Shown here piece after piece: positions 28,297 through 36,620 of a DNA stretch of 64,000 nucleotides. How positions within the stretch are numbered: position 1 is the first letter of the stretch; every line of letters begins with the position of its first letter. The notes under the pieces were generated by a model. That model was not told the origin of the DNA. It did not search any database and worked only from the letters and a program-made list of their open reading frames with translations. Both the position numbers and the translations under genes were made by a program. The stretch is taken from assembly GCF_900094575.1 (NCBI RefSeq), contig NZ_FMAE01000005.1:248001-312000 (forward strand), given 5' to 3'. This DNA is from Bradyrhizobium yuanmingense (lineage in GTDB: Bacteria; Pseudomonadota; Alphaproteobacteria; Rhizobiales; Xanthobacteraceae).

Positions 28297-28968
28297 TCAG
28301 CTCTCCGGCGCCGCCACCGCAGCCGGCGCGGTCAGCGGAGCCCCTCCGATCGACACCGGCCCTAGAGGCCCCAGGGGCTTGGGCTCACGCACCAGCCGCT
28401 TGCGCATCGCGGCAGATAGTCCGTAGCGCGCATTCGCTCTGCGAACGGACGATGTCACGTCCGACATCATCACATTCTGCAGCGAGTCGACCTTGGCGAT
28501 CAGCGTGGACAGCTGCGAGGAGATCTTCTTCACGTCGACCCGCTCGTCCGTGATGCTCTGCCGCAGCGACAGCAGCAAGAGTGAATCCTGCTGCAGCAAG
28601 GCTGCATTCTGCTGCAGCGTCTGGTTGTTCTCATGCAGCGAAGCGGTGTGCTGCTGCTGGGCCGACTGGATCTCCTTCAGGGCGGTGACGACCGGATCCG
28701 GTTTCGGTGCCGGTGCCTCCTGCCGCGGCAGCAGTTCGGCGAGGCTGGCAACATTCAATGACGGCATGCCGGAGGGCGACGTATAGATGGCCGCCGCGCC
28801 GTTGATGGCGAGGGCACACACCGCCAGCGGCAGGATCGTCTTGCGGCGGGGCGTGATTGGCGGCGTTTCAGCTTCCGGGCCTGCGGGTTCCTGCGCGCCT
28901 GCAGCGTCTGCAAGGGCGACGGCGTCGAGCTCTTCGGCGAAGCTTGGCGTTTCGAAGGACGTGGTCAT
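28297..28968 (-). CDS. Membrane-anchored coiled-coil protein
   Basis: About 223 residues from the ATG at 28968 (the frame is open to 28995). A cytoplasmic N-terminus rich in Glu/Pro, one transmembrane segment (ILPLAVCALAINGAAAIYTS, about residues 44-63) and a long Gln/Leu-rich coiled coil (TALKEIQSAQQQHTASLHEN to LQNVMMSD). A Pro-rich tail ends it. The coiled coil suggests oligomerisation. No known domain. It converges on the small gene at 28113-28283. Confidence 0.65.
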   Translation of the reverse strand: MTTSFETPSFAEELDAVALADAAGAQEPAGPEAETPPITPRRKTILPLAVCALAINGAAAIYTSPSGMPSLNVASLAELLPRQEAPAPKPDPVVTALKEIQSAQQQHTASLHENNQTLQQNAALLQQDSLLLLSLRQSITDERVDVKKISSQLSTLIAKVDSLQNVMMSDVTSSVRRANARYGLSAAMRKRLVREPKPLGPLGPVSIGGAPLTAPAAVAAPES

Positions 28969-29521
28969 TTGCACTGACCCCCATGGAGCGAGCAACAGGA
29001 AGCCGCCCCCTGGAACGCCCTCGCGACGATCCGCTTACGCAGCACCCATACACAACTGCCTAAAATTGTCGGCTTTCTGGATTAATTCCGCGTTAGCGGC
29101 GCGGCCGGCGGACGGGCCGGCGCCCCCGGCCGATTACGGATCCGGCGCAAGCTCCTCGCCGCGCATCCGGCAACAGCCATGCCAGCAACGGATTTTCCGA
29201 AGTTGGCATAATGCCACTGTTTTGCCCGACAAATCAACGGCCAAGTCACGGCGCCTCCGGCACGGACTCGGCACGATAGGCCTGATCCGGGTCGTGGACC
29301 ACGCTTGCTTGGGCCACCTCGGCCGCGATGGACGCGCCGAATGCAGAACGCCTTATCGCACAAGCACATAGCTACTGTGCATGGGGTTGTTTTCGCACTT
29401 TCCGATTTACCCCTCGTCCAGCAGCTCGAACAGCTCGTGCGTCCGCTCAAACCGCGAGCGCCACATGTGCTTTGGTAGAGCGCGATGCACCGAGTCGACC
29501 TGTTCCCCCGTCGCTCGCAGA
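28969..29521. other. Gap with a duplicated mfd-paralogue 3' end
   Basis: 553 bases without a convincing intact gene. GC-rich inverted stretches (around 29095-29140) and the 3'-end fragment of the second mfd-like gene (29408-29454) are the recognisable contents. Confidence 0.5.
29408..29454 (-). repeat. Duplicated 3' end of the second mfd-like gene (direct repeat copy 1)
   Basis: On the minus strand this reads FERTHELFELLDEG and a stop, against FERVEELFELLDEG at the C-terminus of the protein encoded at 30242-33640. The first 29 bases (29408-29436) are identical to 30243-30271, and the rest is diverged. It is a remnant or integration scar 835 bases from the intact end. Confidence 0.75.
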
Positions 29522-30145
29522 TTACAAACCTGGTCCTATCGGGCTCGTAACGCGTTTGGGCGACACAGTCGTTCGTCGCTCGACCCGGGCCTTGGCATCC
29601 AGCACCTTGTCTCCAGCTCGTGCGGCTCGCGGCCGACTGATCTGGTCCGAAAGGCTCGAGCCTCTCCCTGACAGACTATTTGAACCAACACTGGCGTTTC
29701 CTTGAGCCTGTGTTGCCGGTCGGAATCTGCTTTGGGAGAACGCCGAACCAGCGGCCTTTTGATCTTCATTGCTCGTGCCGCTGCCAATTGCGCCGATCGG
29801 CAGGCCATTTTGAGCGCGACCAGCCCCGGCATTTCTCGCGGCCTGAGCTGCCGCCCGCGACCTCGCAGGCGTGGCGGGCTGGACGTTCGAATTGGTCGCT
29901 TCGCTGTTGGTGCCCAGATCTCCGCCGGGCGCGATGTCCTTCGTCCCCATCCCTGGGGGTGCTGAGGGACCTGCATTGCCCGCACTCGTCCCCATTCCAG
30001 AAGGCGCCGAGCCGCCAGCGCTACCCTGCCCCGTTCCCATGCCCGCTCCGGCGGAGCCGGCATTTGCGCCGCCCGCTTGCACCAGGGCCAACAGACATGA
30101 GCCTGCGACAATCGTGGCAATCACTGGACGAATGGCATGTGACAT
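29522..30145 (-). CDS. Secreted Gly/Ala/Ser-rich protein
   Basis: A 207-residue protein with a signal peptide (MSHAIRPVIATIVAGSCLLA...ANA, cleavage near residue 29) and a low-complexity mature part. Three GMGT repeats with intervening Ser/Ala/Pro (residues 35-70) are followed by Gln/Ala/Arg-rich sequence. GGAG lies upstream of the ATG. It occupies the segment between the two copies of the mfd-like 3' end, so it may have arrived as part of that insertion. Function unknown. Confidence 0.6.
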   Translation of the reverse strand: MSHAIRPVIATIVAGSCLLALVQAGGANAGSAGAGMGTGQGSAGGSAPSGMGTSAGNAGPSAPPGMGTKDIAPGGDLGTNSEATNSNVQPATPARSRAAAQAARNAGAGRAQNGLPIGAIGSGTSNEDQKAAGSAFSQSRFRPATQAQGNASVGSNSLSGRGSSLSDQISRPRAARAGDKVLDAKARVERRTTVSPKRVTSPIGPGL

Positions 30146-30241
30146 CGGACGATCTCCTTCGCCACGCCCAAATTAACTATAATGGTGGAGCAGGGTTTCC
30201 GCTACGAATTCGCAGTTGCGCGCTGACGAACGCGCAAGCCC

Positions 30242-33200
30242 CTACCCCTCGTCCAGCAGCTCGAACAGCTCCTCCACCCGCTCGAACGGCGCATCGCGCA
30301 TCGGGCTGTGATAGACGACGCGGTCGCCGTCGCGTTGCAGTGACTTGCCTCGCGACTTGCGCAGGCGTCCGGGCAGGAACGTCGCGGCCGCAGCTTCAGG
30401 CCCGACGTCGAGGCGGATGATGCCGCGTCGCTTGCATTCGATCCTGAGCTTGGCCGCGGCGAAGAAGTCGCGCGCGAGCTTTGGCAAGGGTCCGAAGCGG
30501 CGGGAGGTTTCCTCCTCGAGGTCGTCGAGATCGTCCTCGTCGTTGCATCGTGCGGCGCGGGCATAGAGCTCGAGCCGCACCGGCTCGGACTGCACATAGC
30601 TCTCGGGCAGCATGTCCCCGACCGGCAGGTTGAGGTCGGGCACCCACAGCTGCTCGTCGCTCTTCTCCGAGGCCATCTTCAGCAGGTGGCTGTAGAGCAC
30701 GGGCCCGAACACCTGGACGTGGCCGGATTGCTGCTCCGAGAACAAATCGCCCGCGCCTCGCAGATCCAGGTCGCGCTCGCTGATGGCAAAGCCCGCGCCC
30801 GGCCGGCTGAACTCCTCGAGCACGGCGAGGCGCTTCTCGGATTGTCCGGACTCCGTCTCGGTCAAGAGATGCGCGAAGGCGCGGATGCCGCCGCGGCCGA
30901 CGCGTCCGCGCAGCTGGTGCAGCTGGGCGAGGCCGAACTTTTCCGGCCAGCACACCACGATGGTGTTGGCGCGTGGAATGTCGAGGCCGCTCTCGACGAT
31001 GTTGGTCGCGAGCAGGACGTCGGCATGGCCTTCGACGAAGCTCATCATGCGGTCGTCGATCTCGTCGGCCGCCAACCTGCCGTGCAGGCAGACGATGCGC
31101 AGGTCCGGCGCCACGGCCCGCACCCGCGCCAGCATGGGATCGAGATCCTGGATGCGCGGGCAGATCAGGAAGCTTTGGCCGTGGCGGCGCTGCTCGCGCA
31201 GCAGCGCCGAGGCGATCGCCGCATCCGATAGCGGCGCGATCCGGGTCGCGACCGGAAGCCGGTGCACCGGGGGCGAGGCGATCACGCTGAGATCGCGGAA
31301 GCCGGCGAGACCGGCGGCCAGCGTACGCGGGATCGGCGTCGCGCTCATCATCAGCACATGGACGTTCTTGGCGAGCCCTGCGAGCTTTGCCTTTTCCGCC
31401 GCGCCAAAATGCTGCTCCTCGTCGACGATGACGAGGCCGAGATCGTCGAACCTGACGTCCTTGCCGGTGAGCGCCTGCGTGCCGATCACAACCTTGATCC
31501 GGCCGCTGCGCAGGCCCTCCCTGGTCTCCCGCAGCGCCGCGCCCGAAGTGGCGCGCGAGAGGTTGCCGACCTCGATGCCGAACGGGGCAAATCGCTTCTG
31601 GAACGTCGCGACGTGCTGGCGGGCCAGCACCGTCGTCGGCACCGCGACCGCCACCTGCTTGCCTGACAGCACCACCGCGGCCGCCGCGCGCAGCGCGACC
31701 TCGGTCTTGCCGAAGCCGACATCGCCGCAGATCACCCGATCCATCGGATGGCCGGATGCGAGATCATCCAGCACGTCCCGGATCGCCTGGGCCTGGTCGA
31801 TCGTCGTGAAGTAAGGAAAACGCGCGACGAACTTCTCGTAGGCCGATCCCGGCGGCACCAGCTTTTCGCCGCGCCGCCGCCGGCGCTGGCTGATGTGCTT
31901 GGCGAGCGCCTTGCCGGCGATCTGGATCTCGCGCTCGGCCTCGCTGCGGCGCGCCCACCACGTGCTGCCGTCCGCCTTATCGAGCGAAAGCCTGCCGAGC
32001 TCGGCGGCGTAAGGCCACATCAAGGCGAGATCGGGCGGCGGCACCAGCACCGCATTGTCGCCGGCGAACTTCAGGCGGATCATCTCGCGCATCGCGCCCC
32101 CGCCGGTGTTGACGGTCTGCAGGCCGTCGAGCACGGCAAGGCCGCGCTGGAGATGAACGACCACCGTGCCCTGCTCCGGCGCATCGGCATGGTCGAAGGC
32201 CGCGCTCCAGGCGCGCGCCATCGGCTGCGGATGATGCGCGCGGCTGCCGAGCACGTCGGACGCCGTCACCACGACCAGAGGCTTCTTCGCCGGCACGACG
32301 AAACCGGCATCGAGATCGGCGAGCAGCGCCATCTCACCGCCCCGCCCGCGGGCCGCCTCCTCCCAGTCTTCGCAGCGCTCCGCCTTGACGCCGCTCATCC
32401 GCTCCATCACGCGCAGATCGTCCTCGTGCGCGGCAACGAGGATCAGCCGCGACCCGGCCCGGCGCGTCTCCTCGACGAAGCCACGCAACGCCTTCCGGGA
32501 GGATGTCAGCTTCGAAAATTCCGGGATGGCCTGGAACGGTGCCGTCCGCGGCAGCACCTTGATGCCCTTGGAGAGCCGCTTCCAATCGCTGCGCCCGAGA
32601 TATTCGCGCTCCCGCTCGCTGCGGGGCGCGGCCTCCTCGATCGTATCGAGCCATCCGTCGGCATGCGACGGCACGCCGGCATCGGCGATCCATCTGGCGC
32701 CCACGCAATAATCGAACAGGCTGGCGCGCTTACCGCCTTTGCCGGCAAGGCCGAGCCGCTCCGACATGGGATCGACGAGCAGCTCCCTGGTCTCGAAGAT
32801 GATCCTGTGCTCATGCGGGTCGAAGGCCACGATCCGTTTGATCGTGTGCTGCGAATGCTCGATCCGGAACGGCCCCAGCGCGCCCGCCGGGAATATCTCG
32901 AAGGTCTGGCCGTGGAACAGCGCCCCGCCCGGATAATCCGGCTCATCGTCAAGATCGTAACCGAGGGATTGCAGGCGGGACTCCAGCTCCTGCTCGGAGA
33001 ACGTGCCGCCCACCTTCAAGCTCAGGCTCAGGCGCGACAGGCTGGCCGGCGGCGGCATCCGCTCCATCACCGCTTCAGCCGTCGATACCAGAAACACCGG
33101 CTTCTTGGACTTCGCAAGGCGCCTCAGCACGGAGGCTCTGCGCCCCGCGAGCTCGTGCGAGGGCTCCAGTTGATCGAACGGCAAGGTATTCAAGCGCGGA

Positions 33201-33640
33201 AACACCAGCACCTCGCAGGCGGGGTCGAGCGCGTGAATGACGCTGCCGAGCCGCTCCGCCCTGTTCTCGCTCTCGGCGAGAAACACGATGCCGCTGCGTC
33301 CGGACTGCTTCCATTGTCCAAGCAGATGAAGGGCCATCATGCCGAGAGGCGACGAAGACGAGATCGTGGCGCGCTGCGATCCTTTGCTCTTCTTCGGCGG
33401 CTTCTTGGCCACCCTTGCCTTCGTGGAAAGCCTCACTTGGACCCGTTTCTGCTTTTGAACCGCCGCAAACTGAATGCGAGCCGCCTTGCCCCTCGAATCG
33501 GCAGCTCGGCGCCATGCATATGGGATTTGCCCTGCGAACGCACCCCTCCTCGGTAACGTTCGAGGCGGCGGCGCGATCCCTTTCGATCTGCTCTTGGCTG
33601 TGAGAATGGAGGCACGAAAAAGCCCCAGCGCTTGGAGCAA
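30242..33640 (-). CDS. Divergent Mfd-like SF2 helicase (second Mfd paralogue)
   Basis: Up to 1132 residues. The motor is intact: GDVGFGKTE, VDEEQHFG, MSATPIPRT, LATNIVESGLDIP, QLRGRVGRG and the translocation motif RGAGDLFSEQQSGH. The N-terminal UvrB-like region is recognisable but diverged. The CarD-like RNA-polymerase contact (GTVVVHLQRGLAVLDGLQTV) is degenerate, followed by an Arg-rich stretch (ISQRRRRRGEKLVPPG). The first ~60-70 residues are probably not translated: a terminator-like hairpin lies in them, so the true start may be nearer 33436 (GTG) or the MM pair near 33340. It may act on DNA without canonical transcription-coupled repair. Confidence 0.88.
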   Translation of the reverse strand: MLQALGLFRASILTAKSRSKGIAPPPRTLPRRGAFAGQIPYAWRRAADSRGKAARIQFAAVQKQKRVQVRLSTKARVAKKPPKKSKGSQRATISSSSPLGMMALHLLGQWKQSGRSGIVFLAESENRAERLGSVIHALDPACEVLVFPRLNTLPFDQLEPSHELAGRRASVLRRLAKSKKPVFLVSTAEAVMERMPPPASLSRLSLSLKVGGTFSEQELESRLQSLGYDLDDEPDYPGGALFHGQTFEIFPAGALGPFRIEHSQHTIKRIVAFDPHEHRIIFETRELLVDPMSERLGLAGKGGKRASLFDYCVGARWIADAGVPSHADGWLDTIEEAAPRSEREREYLGRSDWKRLSKGIKVLPRTAPFQAIPEFSKLTSSRKALRGFVEETRRAGSRLILVAAHEDDLRVMERMSGVKAERCEDWEEAARGRGGEMALLADLDAGFVVPAKKPLVVVTASDVLGSRAHHPQPMARAWSAAFDHADAPEQGTVVVHLQRGLAVLDGLQTVNTGGGAMREMIRLKFAGDNAVLVPPPDLALMWPYAAELGRLSLDKADGSTWWARRSEAEREIQIAGKALAKHISQRRRRRGEKLVPPGSAYEKFVARFPYFTTIDQAQAIRDVLDDLASGHPMDRVICGDVGFGKTEVALRAAAAVVLSGKQVAVAVPTTVLARQHVATFQKRFAPFGIEVGNLSRATSGAALRETREGLRSGRIKVVIGTQALTGKDVRFDDLGLVIVDEEQHFGAAEKAKLAGLAKNVHVLMMSATPIPRTLAAGLAGFRDLSVIASPPVHRLPVATRIAPLSDAAIASALLREQRRHGQSFLICPRIQDLDPMLARVRAVAPDLRIVCLHGRLAADEIDDRMMSFVEGHADVLLATNIVESGLDIPRANTIVVCWPEKFGLAQLHQLRGRVGRGGIRAFAHLLTETESGQSEKRLAVLEEFSRPGAGFAISERDLDLRGAGDLFSEQQSGHVQVFGPVLYSHLLKMASEKSDEQLWVPDLNLPVGDMLPESYVQSEPVRLELYARAARCNDEDDLDDLEEETSRRFGPLPKLARDFFAAAKLRIECKRRGIIRLDVGPEAAAATFLPGRLRKSRGKSLQRDGDRVVYHSPMRDAPFERVEELFELLDEG
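30243..30271 (-). repeat. Direct repeat copy 2 (3' end of mfd-like gene)
   Basis: The 29 bases at the end of the intact helicase gene, identical to 29408-29436 and in the same orientation. Confidence 0.75.
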
Positions 33641-33649
33641 CGCTGGGGC
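33617..33649 (-). terminator. Rho-independent terminator on the minus strand
   Basis: On the minus strand, GCCCCAGCG (33649-33641) pairs with CGCTGGGGC (33630-33622), followed by TTTTT. It lies upstream of the bulk of the mfd-like gene. It therefore either attenuates that gene's transcript or ends a short RNA starting near 33730. Confidence 0.7.
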
Positions 33650-33712
33650 GTTTCGTTCGAAATGAATCGGTTAAGCAATGACGTCTTCATAGCAGCGGTT
33701 TCGCCGCGCGCT

Positions 33713-33728
33713 TGTGAACTGGTTCACA
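33713..33728. promoter_or_regulatory. Operator-like palindrome TGTGAAC-TG-GTTCACA
   Basis: A perfect 7+2+7 inverted repeat, ~64 bases upstream (minus strand) of the terminator hairpin and ~113 bases before the zinc-ribbon gene on the plus strand. The binding protein is unknown. Confidence 0.45.
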
Positions 33729-33840
33729 CGCCTAGTTGGCTCGGCGATGTCTGGCGGCATCGGGCCAGGCCGGCATTCAAGCTTTCTTCAGACATTTCGG
33801 ATCAGCTGACGATCCATTTCAAAGTGATTGTCATCCGCGC

Positions 33841-34125
33841 ATGAGTTCGGTCCAGGTTCAGTGCACGCGGTGCAAGAACGTGTTTCGCGATCGCGCCGGC
33901 CGGTTGCAGGACGGCTATTCCAGGCAATGTCCGAGCTGCGAAGTCGTGCTGTTCTTCGCCGAGGACTCGCAGCATCCCTTCATCAAGCGGGCGATGCGCA
34001 GTGCGCGCCAGGCCCGCAAGGAGATGCGGGAGCTCCAGGCCGCGAAGCTCGCCGCACCCGAGCCGGAGGTGGCGCAATCGAGGAGGTTTGCTGGCAGGAC
34101 GCGATCGGCGGCGCGGGAGGACTAG
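33841..34125 (+). CDS. Zinc-ribbon small protein (94 aa)
   Basis: ATG at 33841. Two CxxC pairs, CTRCKNVFRDRAG and QCPSC (residues ~8-31), form a likely zinc ribbon. A charged helix (RAMRSARQARKEMRELQAAK) and a basic tail follow. Function unknown; a nucleic-acid or protein contact is possible. It converges on the Nudix gene, 4 bases apart. Confidence 0.68.
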   Translation: MSSVQVQCTRCKNVFRDRAGRLQDGYSRQCPSCEVVLFFAEDSQHPFIKRAMRSARQARKEMRELQAAKLAAPEPEVAQSRRFAGRTRSAARED

Positions 34126-34129
34126 CGGC

Positions 34130-34522
34130 TCAGCTTCGCCGCCGCTTGCGCGGAAACAGGCGGTCGCGGATGTAGCGCGAGGTCGCCGTCAGGCGGATGC
34201 CGCGGGGCTTGTGCCAGGCGGCGCGGTCGATCTCCTTCTTGTCGCCGATCGCCAGCCTGCCCTTGGCGGACTTGGCGATGAAGATCGCGTCGCTCATCTT
34301 GCGGCCGGAGCGCTTGTTCCTCGCCTTCACTTCCTTCCAGAGGCTGATCCTGCCGAGCTTCAGCTTGGGCAATTCCTCCTTGATCTCCCGCCGCAGGCAG
34401 TCCTTCTCCGACTCGCGCGCACGCTTGCGGCCGCCCGGAAACATCCACAGGCCGTCCGACCGGCGTCTGACCAACAATACCTTGCCGCGCCTGGCGGCAA
34501 CCAGCTTGGAAGACTTTGCCAT
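34130..34522 (-). CDS. Nudix hydrolase
   Basis: About 130 residues from the ATG at 34522 (a TTG at 34573 would add 17). The Nudix box is complete: G-x5-E-x7-REUxEE as GGRKRARESEKDCL followed by RREIKEEL, with the hydrophobic strand VLLVRRRSDGLWMFPGG before it. Nudix enzymes hydrolyse nucleoside diphosphates linked to another group using Mg2+. The basic composition and the human DIPP-like spacing make a (di)phosphoinositol- or Ap4A-like substrate possible, but it is not assigned. A perfect palindrome lies 36 bases upstream. Confidence 0.88.
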   Translation of the reverse strand: MAKSSKLVAARRGKVLLVRRRSDGLWMFPGGRKRARESEKDCLRREIKEELPKLKLGRISLWKEVKARNKRSGRKMSDAIFIAKSAKGRLAIGDKKEIDRAAWHKPRGIRLTATSRYIRDRLFPRKRRRS

Positions 34523-34557
34523 TGCTGCCGTTGTCGAAAACAGAATCGACCCAATGG

Positions 34558-34585
34558 TAACTTGTCTAGTCAAACAGACAAGTTA
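34558..34585. promoter_or_regulatory. Perfect inverted repeat TAACTTGTCT-N8-AGACAAGTTA
   Basis: Two exact 10-base arms separated by 8 bases, directly upstream of the Nudix gene on the minus strand. The size and symmetry are typical of TetR/AcrR-type operators. No such regulator is adjacent. Confidence 0.65.
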
Positions 34586-34656
34586 GCGACGCGCCTTGAT
34601 CACAAGCCACGAGCTAACCGGCATGGGCGGCTGACACCGCGCTGGCGGGCGCGAGA

Positions 34657-35742
34657 TCACCCCTTCCCCGTCTCCGCCCGGTCCTCGGTCCTGATCCAGG
34701 CCATCATCATTTCCCAGGCCACCGACAGGATGATCGGTCCGATGAACAGTCCGACGATGCCGTGGGCCAGCGTACCGCCGATCACGCCGACGAAGATCAC
34801 GATGGTCGGGGTGGTCAGGCCACGGCCCATGACCAGCGGCTTCAGCATGGTGTCGATGAAGCCGACCAGGACGAAGAACACGGTGAGCAGCAGCGCGGTG
34901 GTGACGTCCTTAGCGGTCCAGATCCAGATGATCACTGGCAGCAGCACCAGGAAAGCACCGATCTGCACGATCGAGAGCAGCAGCACGATGAAGGCAAGAA
35001 GGCCCGCGCTCGGCACCGAGGCGAGCTTGAAGCCGATTCCGGCGAGCAGCGCCTGGACGATCGCCACGCCAATGACGCCCTGCGCCACGGCGCGGATGGT
35101 CGCACCGGCGAGCGAGAGGAAATGCTCGCTTTGCTCCGGCACGATGCGAAACAGGAAGTTGCGGCCGGCCGCGACCAGGCGCGGCCCATGCGGAAACAGG
35201 AAGCCGGCCACGAACACGGAGACGAGAAACTGGAGCGTGCCAAGGCCGGCGTCGCCCGCGAGCGAGAGCAGCGGGCCGGCCAGCGGCTGAAGATACGGCG
35301 CCACCTCGCGCACCGCCGTCCGAACGTTGTTGTAGGCCTGATCCCAGAGCTCGTAGAGCCAGGGGCCGACCAGCGGCCAGGACTTAAGCTGCTCCGGAGC
35401 CGATTGGAGCACGAGGTCGCCGGTGCCGAGCTGGTGCGCCAGCTCACGCACGCCGTCCACCGCGCTGATGCCGAGCCAGGTCGCCGGGCCGATGACGATA
35501 CCCAGCGTGATCAGGGTCAGGATTATTGCTGCGGTTTTGGGCCGGCCGCCCAGGATCTTGGCGACCCAGCTGAATGCCGGATAGAACGCGACCGCCAGCA
35601 CGCCGCTCCAGGCCAGGATTGGCACGAATGGGCGGATGATCAGGAAGGTCCAGATGATCAGCAGGGCGAGCAGGCCGAGGCGGATCACGAGCTGGATGAC
35701 GTCCTCGCCCGTCAGCAACTGACGGAGGCTTTTCACGGGCAC
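34657..35742 (-). CDS. AI-2E family (PerM/UPF0118) transporter
   Basis: A 361-residue inner-membrane protein with about eight transmembrane helices: two N-terminal (LGLLALLIIWTFLIIRPFVP; KTAAIILTLITLGIVIGPAT), a central soluble helix-rich part, and a C-terminal bundle with GFKLASVPSAGLLAFIVLLL, PVIIWIW and LVGFIDTMLKPLVMGRG...GGTLAHGIVGLFIGPIIL. The PxxxGRG and GxxxFGxxGLFxGP-like signature fits the family. Members export diverse small molecules or act in Na+/H+ exchange; the substrate is unknown. Confidence 0.9.
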   Translation of the reverse strand: MPVKSLRQLLTGEDVIQLVIRLGLLALLIIWTFLIIRPFVPILAWSGVLAVAFYPAFSWVAKILGGRPKTAAIILTLITLGIVIGPATWLGISAVDGVRELAHQLGTGDLVLQSAPEQLKSWPLVGPWLYELWDQAYNNVRTAVREVAPYLQPLAGPLLSLAGDAGLGTLQFLVSVFVAGFLFPHGPRLVAAGRNFLFRIVPEQSEHFLSLAGATIRAVAQGVIGVAIVQALLAGIGFKLASVPSAGLLAFIVLLLSIVQIGAFLVLLPVIIWIWTAKDVTTALLLTVFFVLVGFIDTMLKPLVMGRGLTTPTIVIFVGVIGGTLAHGIVGLFIGPIILSVAWEMMMAWIRTEDRAETGKG

Positions 35743-35963
35743 AGCTTTCCTTGCGGCATGAACGCAACTTCCGCGCTTGCGGGCTCAGCCGTTATTGCCA
35801 GCAACGTATCTGGCGTCAAGACGACCGGCTGCCGGATACCACATCGCCCGCCCCCAACCCGGCTTGGCTAACGCGGGTTAACCGGATTTCCCCGCGCCGG
35901 TTTACGCCCCTGCAAATGCTGGTGACTACCTTTCTTCGTAGTCACCGAAACGCATTCTGGGTC

Positions 35964-36191
35964 ATGGCCAACAGCATCTGGACGATCGAAGAATTCACCT
36001 GCACCGGTTGCGGCATGAACTACACCGCGACCAGAGAGGAGCACAGCGAGGCTCACAGCGGCAACTTCAAATGCGGCATCTGCAGCGGCATCGTGCATGC
36101 CTGGTCCGGCAAGCACCACTTCTTCGGCTGGCAGGCCGTGAAGACGAGGCCACCGGTGTTCGGGCGGCGCTGGGCCGGCGTCGAATGGTAA
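35964..36191 (+). CDS. Zinc-ribbon small protein (75 aa)
   Basis: ATG at 35964 (MANSIWTIEEFTCTGCGMNY). Two CxxC knuckles (FTCTGCGMNY and FKCGICSG) flank a Glu/His-rich stretch, giving a likely zinc ribbon; an aromatic tail (HHFFGWQAVKTRPPVFGRRW) follows. Frequent type in Bradyrhizobium, function unknown. Monocistronic between AI-2E (divergent) and the next small gene. Confidence 0.68.
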   Translation: MANSIWTIEEFTCTGCGMNYTATREEHSEAHSGNFKCGICSGIVHAWSGKHHFFGWQAVKTRPPVFGRRWAGVEW

Positions 36192-36293
36192 GCCGCCTGC
36201 GGTGACGCCGGATCCGCCGAATTGCGCCGGCGCCGTTTGCACTCCGTTCACAGATCGCGGCTAGATCAGGACGGATCCTCCGCTTCGAACGCC

Positions 36294-36596
36294 ATGGCCG
36301 ACCTCAACGCCGTCCTGACCAGGCTCAACGACCGTCTGCTTCGCCTCGAGGGCGAGCTGTTCGTGCTGCGCTCGCTGGCGCGCGCGACATTGACCGCGGG
36401 CGACGACCATGCCGCGCGCATGCGCAAGCTGGTCGAGGCCGCAAAAGTCGCGCTCGACGACGAGGCCAAGCGCCCTCTCGACAAGCCGACCCGAAAATAT
36501 GTCGATGCCGCAACCGCACTGGTAGAGGAGCTGCTGGTCGAACCCACCCCGGCGCGGCCGCTGTTCACGGTGATCGACGGCGGCCGACGCGACTGA
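36294..36596 (+). CDS. Hypothetical helical protein (100 aa)
   Basis: ATG at 36294. The product is all-helical: a leucine-rich helix (LTRLNDRLLRLEGELFVLRS, residues ~8-27) that could form a coiled coil, a second helix around ARMRKLVEAAKVALDDEA, and a C-terminal VTxxDGG-like end. No family recognised. Confidence 0.62.
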   Translation: MADLNAVLTRLNDRLLRLEGELFVLRSLARATLTAGDDHAARMRKLVEAAKVALDDEAKRPLDKPTRKYVDAATALVEELLVEPTPARPLFTVIDGGRRD

Positions 36597-36620
36597 GCGC
36601 CCGCCTCAGCACGGCGATGA

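Noticed and set aside
29082..29450. 122-codon Cys-rich minus-strand frame
   Set aside because: It overlaps the duplicated helicase 3' end in another frame and has no start signal or domain.
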